Below, piece by piece: positions 25,720 to 59,100 of a stretch of DNA of 64,000 bases. Source of the stretch: Chamaea fasciata (lineage: Eukaryota; Chordata; Aves; Passeriformes; Sylviidae); NCBI GenBank assembly GCA_029207755.1, contig JARCOQ010000017.1:9188945-9252944 (forward strand). Direction: 5' to 3'. The notes beneath the pieces are model-generated. The model searched no databases and was not told where the DNA came from. It was given only the letters and a program-made list of their open reading frames with translations. Numbering within the stretch: the stretch's first letter is position 1; each line of letters begins with the position of its first letter. Made by a program: the position numbers and the translations under genes.

Positions 25720-28350
25720 TGGGTTAGTTCCCTTGGTAGAAAGAGAGCCAGTACTTTGCTTCTTGCAGGAGGAAGGATGGACTCAGGCTGCAGTAATTAG
25801 TGACTGAAGTTTTTGGTGCTGGTGGGGTGTCAGTCTGGAGAGCTGACAGAAGGGACATACAGGATTACATTAACAAATTGCCAACCAACAGGCTCCTCTA
25901 ATCCATTCTGATTCCCTAGGAGGATGGATTTCAGCAAAACAGGATCGATTGCTGCTGTTCTCTTTTTGTAATGACTCTTGTATACCTGCAGTAATGGCCT
26001 CCAGAGTCTCCTGCTGGTCACCACAGGGTCTGTCTATGTGTCTGTGGTGCACAAGATCAACTTTTTGAGGTATGGTGGAGTAGCTGTAAATCAAGAGCTG
26101 CTTTTCCAGTGTGTATCTCTGACCAGAGGTTCCAAGGAGTCACTGAAGAGCCTGCAAGTATTCACAACTGCATCATGTCCCATGGGACCACACCCTGCTT
26201 GCAGGGGGAGCTGGGACCTGTTCTTGCTGTGTTGTGCTCCCTGTGTTGCTGTCATCACCCTGGCCTTAATCCTCTGCTCTTCCTAGTAAGGAACTTCAGT
26301 CCCTAGAGACTCCTCAGTACTTGAGGCTGGTGATGCACTGACCTCACTTGACAGCTTCCTCGAGCTGGCAGGACCACACCTCCACCAGCACCACCCACCT
26401 TCTTTCTGTGCAGCTTGTGCTGGTTTTGCTGTCTCAATCTTCCTTCTGTGCTGTATCATACTCTTGCCTCAGCTCCCTGCTGAGTCACCCCTCCTACCTT
26501 TTGTTTTCCTTCCAGCATTTTAATAGAACCACTTACATATTTGCTCCTGCATGGTGTCTGCTCTGCTCCACTGGGACTCTTCACTAGGGCTTTTCATCAT
26601 TCTTTTTTTTCACCTTTATTTCACCAGTTCTTCCCCTGACCTCCTTAAATATTTATTTTCCTCTTAGTTGATGCCTCAGCCTGAACTGTTCACTGTTTAG
26701 ATATCATCTCAGTGAGATTCTTATAAAAGACTTTAATTCACTTAATATACAGGACCCTAATTTGTTATTTCTCTCAAAGTGTCATGGCTGGAAGCTTTTC
26801 TGCTTGGTCTCTAGAGAAAAAACATGTATTTGCATGAGTGTAATGCACGTAAGGAGAGCCCGAATGGAGCTGTATAGGTAAACTTTATTCTGCTGTTGTT
26901 TAGCTTGGCTGCAGCCTTTTTTCAGGTGTAGCAGGGCAGTTCAGGTGTGCCTGTGACACCACCTACAGTGTCAGATGGCTGTGCTGGGTGAGTCCTCTTT
27001 AAAACCAGAGGGGGAATGCAAAGTGGAGCCCAGAAACTCAGGGATCTCAGAATAGCCTCTGAAAGGATGTGAACAAGGACAAGAGGTTTTAAAATGATAA
27101 TTAGAAAAGGTGAAGCTGGCACTTGGATCCCTGATGATACTAGAAATTACTCAGAGTAGCCCCCTGGCTGCAGTCCTCGGTGAGGTCTGAGGCAGCAATG
27201 CAAATGAGTCTGGAGTCTCCAGTCTGGAGCAGCTGCTGTTTCTGAATGGGGCAGATGAAGGTGTGTCCCTGTGTCAAACCTCCTCTTGTAGCCCTGTGGC
27301 CAGCACTACCTTTGCCCACCTGGGAAGTGTCCTGCACAGACAGCAGCACCTCAACAGGAGCAGAATGGGAGACAGGAGCAGAAGTGACCCTGAGCTTGCA
27401 GTGGTGTCTTGTTGCTCTGCGTGACCTTTGTTCACCTGGTGCTCTTGCTGGGGCAATCTTTGGTAACAGGGACAAACAAAACTGCTGTTTTGAGGGGAAG
27501 GAGATATGGTGACTGCTGCTGCTTCCGGATGCTGTAATGAGCTGCTGTTAAGAAGTGCAGGTATCTGCCACTCAGGTAACAGCAGGGCTGCCAAAAGGCT
27601 AGCTCTTAACCAGGTGAAGGCAGTCCTTCTGGATTCTGTGACCTTTCTCTGCTGATTGATGTACTGCTGTGTGCTTCCCCACCCAGAAATCCATCACACC
27701 TGCTAAGAGCTTGGGCAAGGGCTGGCTGTGGGATCAATGGAGCTGCCACCCTTAGAAGCAGGAATGGAGCAAATGGAGCAATTTGTGCCCCTCAGGCAGG
27801 ACTTGTTCTAAGCCCTGGCCCATTACAGCTGATGGAGTAGAGCCCTGGGACCCACAAAAAGCTGTTTTATGTCAGGCTAAGGTAAGAAGACTTTGTCTTC
27901 AATGGCATTAGAGGGATTGCTCTCTAAATTCAATTCAGCAGGGTACCTGCCTGAAACACTGCTGGGAGAGGCAGTGGGATGGGAAACAAAGATTTTTGAA
28001 CCCTGATCCAGGGCTAGCTGCTGTCTCCTGGTCTGTATTATGAGTTGGATCAGGTCTAGCATTGCCCAGCATCTTACTAGCTGAGGCAGAGAGCATGGCT
28101 GAGCAATGGCTGGAAACCCTGATGCAGTGCTGTGCTCTCCCTGGCATGCCCTTCCCAACCCCAGTATCCCTGGAGCTGTAAGGCTTTCTGATTCTCCAAA
28201 CTCTAATGGCAGCTATCAGCTGAGGTCGCTGTCTGAAAGAGCAAGGCACTGTGCAGTGCTTGAATTCCCCTGACAAACAGAGGGGACAGTATGAAGTGGT
28301 TAAACAAGTGTTTCCCTTCCCCTATTCCATCCATCATAAGAAACACAGTC
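25720..28350. other. Intergenic interval between convergent PABPC1L and TOMM34
   Basis: About 2.6 kb between the two convergent 3' ends. I find no exon similarity, RNA gene or recognisable transposon. Open frames at 27274-27594 and 27935-28276 (minus) lack similarity and splice context. Confidence 0.6.
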
Positions 28351-28372
28351 CTAGAGTGAAAATAAACATGGC

Positions 28373-28378
28373 TTTAAT
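28373..28378 (-). terminator. TOMM34: Poly(A) signal ATTAAA of TOMM34 (minus strand)
   Basis: TTTAAT on the + strand is ATTAAA on the transcribed strand, about 930 nt past the TOMM34 stop codon. It is the best candidate signal in the region. Confidence 0.5.
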
Positions 28379-28590
28379 GAGAACGGGTTTTAACAGTTCA
28401 CAAAGTAACTCCAACTATCTCTTTATCTACCATTTAAAATCAGTGCCACCACTACCAGATCAGAAGAAATTTAAACATGCATTGAAGTAGTAAGCCAGAT
28501 GTCAGCTGGGGTGTTACTGCATGTTTTCCTCCCTGTAACACCCTATAGCAACTGCTCCAAAAGGCACAGAGGAGCTAAAGTGGTTTTCTT

Positions 28591-28610
28591 AAAAAAAAAA
28601 AAAAAAAAAA
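28591..28610. repeat. A20/T20 homopolymer
   Basis: Twenty uninterrupted A on the + strand within the TOMM34 3' UTR, which would be a U20 stretch in the mRNA. Confidence 0.95.
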
Positions 28611-29309
28611 GAAAGACAAAAACCATTGCAAAATCCCCAAGCACCCAGAATCTGAAAGAACAGTGCACAGTGTAACAAGGCAGGCTTAACTTGCTGCTGT
28701 TTTCTTAAATGTGCAGAATAATTAAAGAAAGCTGCTACTGTAAACATCTGCCCAGCCACACTAAGCAGCAGAACCCAGCTGAGGGCCAGCAGGCATCAAG
28801 GGGGGAGGAAACAAGCTTGGCCCTGTGCAAGTAACTGTGCCCCTGTCACAAGAAGGGTATGTGGTGCTCTGGCAACTTGCAGCGACTTTCTTTCAGTACT
28901 AGCAGCACAAATGCAGCAAAACTGTCACCTGAAAAAGGACTAAACCCCCTCTGTTTGCAGCTCTTCAGACAGACAGGAACAGCCACTTTCTGTGCATCTT
29001 AGCCAACATGTAAAGAGTCCCTGAGGCCAATAGTTAGAGGCAAGTTGACTTCAACCAGGAAAATGAACCTAAATGCCTCTTGGGGAGGGGCATTAAAACT
29101 ATTCATGATCATAGAACCAGCTTAGTAGAGTTTGGTACAGATTATGTCTTAACAATCACTGTGCTGGTACAGAACCTCTTAGATCTCAGCAGCACTGGAA
29201 GATAGATTTCAACACCAATCCTGCATTGACTGGTCCCTGTATCAACAGCAGAAGGGAGAAAGCTTTCCTCTGCAGTGGAAAAGAAAGCTTTCCTTGTTGC
29301 TCGGTTACC

Positions 29310-32300
29310 CTAGGCTCTGTTCAGTTCTTGCAGTAATCTCAGTGCAGCTGTGTTCTTTGGTTCAGTTTTCAACAAGCTCTTGATGTCGGCAATACTTGAT
29401 TTGTAATCCTAGAAAGAGAGTATTTTTTAAGGGTTAGTGATTAAAAAGGCAGTCTAAGGCAGAACTACTACCCAGCAGCAGAGGCAAACACAGCACAATT
29501 AAGCTCGTGACTCCCTCTCTGTAACTGCTCAAGCACTGGCATTGATGTAGCTGTTCTAAAACATGCTCAAACTAGGGCTGAGAATATAATTTCATCACTC
29601 AAGCAGGTTCTGAGTCCAACACCACTGCAATATGTACTCCAGCACTGACTCCAGAATTTCTCATGAGACAAAAATAAAAGGTCAGTATAACACTGGTCTC
29701 TGTGGTGACCAGGGACAGGGTTTGTGGGAATGGCCTGAGTTGTGTCGGGAGGTTTGGGTATTAAGAGAAGTTTCTCCACCCAGAGGGTGGGTGGGCAGTG
29801 GAACAGGCTCCCCAGGGATGTGGTCACAGCACCAAGCCTGACAGAGTCCAAGAAGTGTTTGGACAACACTCTCGGGCCCAGGGTGTCATTGCTGGGGGTG
29901 GTGCTGTGCAGGGTGAGGAGCTGGACTCAAGGACCCCTGTGGGCCCTTTCCAACTCAGCATATTCTGTGATTCTGTGAAAAGCAGTTGCCTTCAGCAGCT
30001 CTAGAAACAGGACCTGGTGCTGACAAACTCATGAGATTCAAATGGTAATGTGTGATGTCTGCCTCCTTAAAGGTCTGGTGGCAGATGTTGTCTAGCACAG
30101 AAACAAGCCCTAAAGGGTACCTCTGGCTCTGATCGTGCATCAGCAGCCACTTAGTCCCAGCCTAAAGCCCTTCAGAAGCTCCCGACTTACCTTCAGTTCT
30201 TTAAGTGCTTGAGCACGCCTGTAGAGTGCCTTAACATTCTTAGGATCTAACTTCAGAGCTTCAGTGCAGTCCTGTGCTGCTTCCTTGAACTGCTTCAGGG
30301 CCAGGTAACAGAGAGCTCTGCAACACACACACCTGCTTAGAGACCTGGGGCTGAGAGCAGCACCTACTGCCACAACAAACAGAGCAGCTGTCAGTGCAGC
30401 ACAAAGCTGGACTCCAGAACCATCCCCATGTGTTATGCTGTCTTACTTCTTGACCTCAAGTTTGTTTTGTTTACAGAGAGGAAAAAAAAAGGAAACGGTT
30501 TCTCAAAGAAACAAAAAGGAAGATGTTTAGAGCAACCTGCTCTGAAGCTAAAGAACCTGCACTTTGAGGATGCAGGTTTCTGCCTCTGCCACAGCAGCAT
30601 ATTCTCTGCTTGCTGCAACTGCCTTAGAAGTACTCTGAATGTTTAAGAACAGCAGTCTGCAGTTTGTGGTTTGTAGGAGAGCAGAGACCACTCAACACAC
30701 CCTAGTCCTGTCAGACAAAGCAGTCAAGGAAGAAATCCCTTGCAAGCCCAGAGGGGAGTGTCTCCAAGGGGTTCTGTAGTCCCCGATCAAAGAATGTTAC
30801 ACTACAAGGGAGGCAGCACTTGGGGTGACCCTGAGGGGGTGGTTTTGTTTTGTTCATTAGTTTGGGAGCAAACATTAAACAGTCCTGCCAGGAAGTACCA
30901 CCGTGGCTTTTATATAGGGCCAAGAAGTAGTTGGGCAAAGAGCTGAACAGTACCTGTTGGTGTAAGTTGCACATTCCTTGTTGAGCTTTAAACTCTCACT
31001 GTACTTCTCAACTGCTTTTTTATGGTTTCCCTTCTTTACAAATTCATTTCCTTCTTCCTTAAGCATTTTAGCTCTCTCCATGCCAGCAGCAGTCTCATCT
31101 AGAAATGGTGTGAAAGGATACAGAACTCTATAAAACCAACAAGAATATTACACCCTCACAGGAAACAAATATCCCCATACCAGAGGCAAGACACAGAGAC
31201 ATCAAAGGAACCAGAATCAACCGAAAAGGCTGTGGCAGAACCAGGCCTGCTTTCTCCAGGCCTCAGCCCTGGCTGCAGACACACCAAGCAGGTGTGGCAG
31301 CTGTCTTGTTCATCACCCTTGGGAGCTACAGGACTCTCTGCCCAGCCTGAGGGCACATTCCCACCTCGTTCTCCCTTCGGTGCAGTTGCAGGAGGAGTGT
31401 TTGCCCCAGGGGCCTGGGCAGAAGGAATGCTCCACCTCGTCTGGGCAGAAACAGGCACTGTGGGGATTGGCGGGAGCTTCTGACGCCAGTTCACACCATC
31501 CTTCTCCAGCAGGGCTTTAGTCATCCTGGAAGAGACAGCTCCCAGTCACCCTGGCTGTTGGCTGGATGGGCCATGCAGTAGCAGGGTCACTTTTAACCTG
31601 CCTTGTGTATTAAGAACAGCATCTCTCTGCTGATTTTTTTACACGCATCTCAGCTAGGTTCATTCTACAGACAGGACATTTGTGAAAAGATTATCTTCAC
31701 ACCAGCAGGGCTGAAAATACAACAGGACACAGGCTGGGGCTATGAGCAAAAGACATGCACTTCACTCCTTGGTCTGGCAAGCCACGAAGTGAAGCAGAGG
31801 GCACCAGAAAGAGAACAGAACCACAGCAGCCTGTAAACACAGTAAACATAGGGAGGCTTAAAGGATACGGTACTGAACCTTAGTTCAGACACTGAGCAAA
31901 GCAAAAACAATCTCAGAAAAATCATTCCCAGACCTCAACCAACACCTCGAAAGGAGCTACAAGCACTAGCAGGCACAGGGAGCACGGCCAGGCCTCGCTT
32001 CACTGGTGTGCCTGGGACGCGGCTCGGTCATGCCAGGGCAGCAGGACCGAGCACGGTCCGAGCAGCAGCAGCAGCAGCCGGCTGCCGTATTCCCGAGCCT
32101 TTCGGTGCTCCCGGGCCCCGGGCGCCGTTCGGTACCTGTTGACTCCATCGTGCGCCGCCTGCACCGAGCAGTCCACCTGCAGCGCCGTCTTGTAGTCCAC
32201 ATAGGCCAGCGAGTACCTCTCCAGCGCCTCGTACGCCGCTGCCCGCCGCAGGAGGGGCTTGATCCCGAACGGGACCAGCTCCAGGGCGCTGAGGGGACAG

Positions 32301-32741
32301 AGGGGACAGAGCGCCGGGGCGCTGTGAGCCAGCGCGCTCCGGGGCCGCCGCCGCTCCTCCGCCCGCGCCCGCCGAGCCGGGACAAGCGGCCGAGCGCTCG
32401 CCCCGGCCCCGCCGGGTGTCCCCGGCCCCGCCGCCGCTCACCTGGTGCAGTCGGCCACGCAGAGGCTGCAGGCACCGTCCTTGAGGTGGCAGGCGGCGCG
32501 GTTGGCCAGCAGCACGCTGCGCTCCTCGGCGGTGGCATCGCCTGCGCGGGGCACACGCGGGACAGCCGCGGTTCAGCCGGGATTCAGAGGGGTGCCCCCG
32601 CCCGCCCGCCCCGAGTCGTGCCTTACCTGCGGCTTCGAGCTGCGCCAGCGCCCGGGAGTAGAGCTCGGCGGCCGGGCCGTACTGCCCGCGGCGGAACTCC
32701 TCGTTGCCGGCCCGGCGCAGCGCACCGGGGGACGCGGCCAT
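29310..32741 (-). CDS. TOMM34: Translocase of outer mitochondrial membrane 34 (TOMM34), complete, 7 exons
   Basis: TOMM34 is a cytosolic TPR co-chaperone that bridges Hsp70 and Hsp90 and helps deliver precursor proteins to mitochondria. In transcription order the coding exons are 32741-32627, 32541-32442, 32288-32136, 31525-31365, 31098-30954, 30317-30191 and 29408-29310. All have GT-AG borders and matching phases (900 nt, 299 aa; human is 309). The N-terminal TPR module (about residues 8-125) includes NRAACHLKDGACSLCVADCT and VDYKTALQVD. The C-terminal module (about 185-299) starts ERAKMLKEEGNEFVKKGNHK and includes NRALCYLALKQFKEAAQDCT and ALYRRAQALKELK. The KEEGNE/KKGNHKKA and NRA carboxylate-clamp residues for chaperone EEVD tails are present. 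The linker is Pro/Ala/Thr-rich and shorter than the human one. The ATG at 32741 has a purine at -3 and G at +4; no in-frame upstream ATG exists. The gene is head to head with STK4. Confidence 0.96.
29684..29978 (+). mobile_element. CR1 LINE 3' end fragment
   Basis: About 295 bp matching the CR1 3' UTR as I know it: TGGTGACCAGGGACAGG, CACCCAGAGGGTGGGTGGGC, GGAACAGGCTCCCCAGGGAT, CCTGACAGAGTCCAAGAAGT, then CCTTTCCAACTCAGCATATT. It ends in two copies of ATTCTGTGA at about 29961-29978, a diverged form of the 8-bp CR1 terminal repeat. It lies in TOMM34 intron 6, antisense to the gene, and is 5'-truncated as is usual for CR1. Divergence is moderate; I cannot name the subfamily. Confidence 0.9.
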
Positions 32742-32885
32742 CGCGCCGCCGCCGCCGCGCCCGGGAAGCCGCGCCCCGCCCGCCGGGCCCGGGGCGGGCG
32801 CTCCCCGCTGGCATCCGGCGGCGGGCGGAAGCCGCGGCGGAGCGGTGCCATGGAGCAGTGAGGGACGGCTCGCCGACACACCGCC
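32742..32885. promoter_or_regulatory. Bidirectional TOMM34/STK4 core promoter
   Basis: Only 144 bp separate the TOMM34 ATG (minus) from the STK4 ATG (plus). The interval has GC boxes on both strands (CCCCGCCC at 32774-32781, GGGGCGGG at 32791-32798), an ETS-type CGGAAG at 32826-32831, no TATA box, and a CCG/GCC-rich stretch. Both 5' UTRs must start in or overlap this interval unless unseen upstream leader exons exist. Transcription start sites are not determined. Confidence 0.7.
32850..32861 (+). other. Three-codon uORF in the STK4 leader
   Basis: ATG GAG CAG TGA lies 24 nt before the STK4 start codon. Its ATG has G at -3 and G at +4 (GCCATGG). If transcription starts upstream of it, this is a minimal uORF in good context that could limit or reset initiation at STK4. 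Confidence 0.5.
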
Positions 32886-56138
<23,253 letters not shown>

Positions 56139-59100
56139 GTAAGTCTATACTTTGAAACTCAATCAATGTAACAATCTTTAAGAATTTTAGTCAGCTGCCA
56201 TGAGATTATTTCTTGTTTTGTCAGACTAATGGAAGCTTGAGGAGGTTCTATTTGCTCATTAATGCATTTGGATGGGACATTTAGAAAAACTCGTTTTCTT
56301 TATGTATTTTTCAGTAATCATAGCCAGTCATTATCTCTGAATGTTCCTTGTTTAAAAGTAAACAAAGGAACAGAAAAGCCTGAGGACATGAAGGTATAAG
56401 TTGTCTTGCTTTAGTTCCCTATTATGCGTTTAAAATTTAAAAAAAAATCCAGATGGCAGTTGGAAAATGCAGATCCTCAGTGTGTAGTGTTTGACAAAGA
56501 ACAGTGTTACAACTATTGAATTTCCTTGTTTTTCTCGAGCTTTGGCACTGGATTTTGTTTTATTATGCAAACATCCAGCTTGCCTTCATTTCTCTTTTCA
56601 AATCCTTATTTTCATTCTTCCTTCCTGAGGCTGACACACTCAGAATTTTCAGGAACTTTTCAGAAGTTCAAAGAAAGAGCTATTACTCATAAATTTGATT
56701 TAAACTTTTGTGTGTGTGAGGATATAAAATTTCATGTTTGATTTCAAAAAGCCAGAAGATGCTGAATGTTGTTCCCTCCTCATTTTTCTGCAGTGATCTT
56801 TCACTGCAAGCACTTTTTGCTCTGTGTGCCCTCTCACTGCCTGCTCATGCTGCCTGTGGTTCAGGTTGTCACTCTGGCAGTAGCTGGTGATATTCACAGA
56901 GTGTGCAAAGCAAAATCCCTTTGCTGTTCACAACTCGAGGAGATGCCTCCCTTCAAGGCTGGAAAAACAGCTGGAGCTTTTCATCCTTTTTCTGTAGGTT
57001 GTATAGATTTACTGCTGGTTTTTTGTTGTCTTTGCTCCTGCTCTTCTTATTTTCTTACTCAGGCTGCAAAGAATAGCAGCCTGAATAAGAAAATAAAATA
57101 GGGGGAGACCTCCTGCATTCCCTCCCTGATAGCCCTTTGCACTACGTTATCCTTGGTCTCAAGGCATAAAGTCACTGCATAAATGTGTTTTGTACAAAAT
57201 TAACCCTCCAGCTGCCCGTGTCTCACAGGGCCTGGGCCCAACACACGATTCCAGTCGAGTCAGATACTTCATTTATCTCATTCACCTCGTGCTGTACCTT
57301 AATTGAATGACAAACAATTGTTTTTCAGTGAGTGGCATTTCCCAGGAGGGTTGGGCTGCTTCCGAGTATCTTCGGAGTCTTTTGTAGTCCGCAGAGGATG
57401 GCCCAGGGGGGAAATTTGCTGTAATTATTTTGCTTTCTAATTTGGTTGATAACAAGTTTAGCAGTGTATTTCCTCTGAGTGGGATGCACTCCCCTGGGCA
57501 CACTGGGGGCTGTGGGTGCAGGGGACACCCGGCCAGCACAGGCAGCACCAGCAAAGGTCGCTGCCTTTCCGGCAAGCAGGACCCACAAATATTTTTAGAA
57601 TATGAAAAGCAACTCCTGTGGCACGTGTGACCCTGTTTACTGATTTCCATTAGTACTGCAGTGCTGCCATGTGCACAGATTCCCACTGTGCTGGAAGCAA
57701 TAAAAGCGAGCAAGAAATCGGCCTTTGGGTCACCTTTGGGAAGTAATTTGTAGAAATTTCACTTCCCAGCTCTATGTGTTTTTCTTGTTCACTTGTGTGT
57801 GAATGTACCAACCTGCCTTGCATGTAAATTTTGGAACAGAGTTACTGGGTTGTTTTTTTTTTCCTGCAGGATGAGAAAATTGCTTGAAAGCAGCCTTAAT
57901 AAATAACGTGGGTGTTTGTATAGCACTTATATGAGGGTTAGTAGCAAGCTCACCTTGTATAATGTAGTCAAAGACAAAAAATCATGTATTTTTCCCATTT
58001 GGCTAAAAATTGATTGATTGGATGACTGTCTGTGGGTAAAAATCATGTTTACTAATGATTTATTAATTGAAAGCATCAATGTAATAAGCACCGTGGAATA
58101 AGAAAAAAAAAGCATTCATCAGTTGTATCCAGTACATCTCTCCTAGGCCTGCCTGCAGCTGTAACTTCTGCATTGCCAAAGTAGGCAGGTTTGAGCAGCC
58201 TTTTTCTACAGTTTGCAGCATTCTAAGTAGAAATGAGATCAGTGAGATGCCAGGTAAATATTAGTTCCTCTGGGCCTTAAGAAATGATTGAAATATTATT
58301 GCTTTCTGCTGCTGCAGACTAGATAAATATCCCTTTTCTTTTCTGAAGTCTTCTCCCTCCTGTGTGACTAGCACCTGGAGTCTCCTGTCTTCCAACAGAA
58401 AAAAAAAAAGAAAATATTAAATTACAAAAGATTTTTGCTCTTTTTTTTGCCTGTGGCAGAACCATTTGACCTTTTCTTGACTAACATTGTTCTTCTGAAG
58501 CAGGCAAATAAGACACTATTTATATCGCAATGGCAATGTCACATTAGATGAGGGTTAGATTGAGTCAACCCCATCCACTGCAGAGCTGAAAACCCAGAGA
58601 TCCTGTTCTGGAAGGTGATGAACTCTGTTCCTCCTAAATGTGATGCTCTGGCTGTGTTCTGGTTGTGATCAGAGATGGAATTGATCCAGAGTATTTCCAG
58701 AAAAGTATTTCCAGCCATGGATTTCTGAGGTAGAGGTTGTTATTAAATGATTAGTCAGTGCCTGGTGCTGTTTATCCCCTCGCATGTTTGAACAAGCCCT
58801 GATTGACTGCGAACAGTATTTTCAACATTATCATTTATTTAACATGGGGAGAAAAATACTAATTATGGGCAAAAATTTTTGCTTTTATGAAGAATATAAC
58901 AAACTCTAGCAGGAGATTGCTGCAGGGGTAGGCTGATAATGGGCAGGCTGCATTGTATGGATAATTCCTAATTGCCATAATCAGATCTCAAAATTTTTGT
59001 AGTTGCATTTAATTTTGCCAGTGAGCATTAGTCACATGCTGTTGCACAGACTTAATAATGCTAGAAGATTTGTTTAGACAATGCCCTACTTTTTTTCACT

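Larger units (their letters stand above)
28355..29309 (-). other. TOMM34: TOMM34 3' UTR
   Basis: About 0.95 kb between the TOMM34 stop (minus strand, 29312-29310) and an ATTAAA signal read on the minus strand at 28378-28373. It contains a U20 tract in the mRNA sense (A20 on + at 28591-28610). The end is inferred from the signal position. Confidence 0.55.

Noticed and set aside
28362..28367. AATAAA on + near the TOMM34 3' end
   Set aside because: It is on the wrong strand for TOMM34 and too far (over 2.6 kb) from PABPC1L to be its likely signal.
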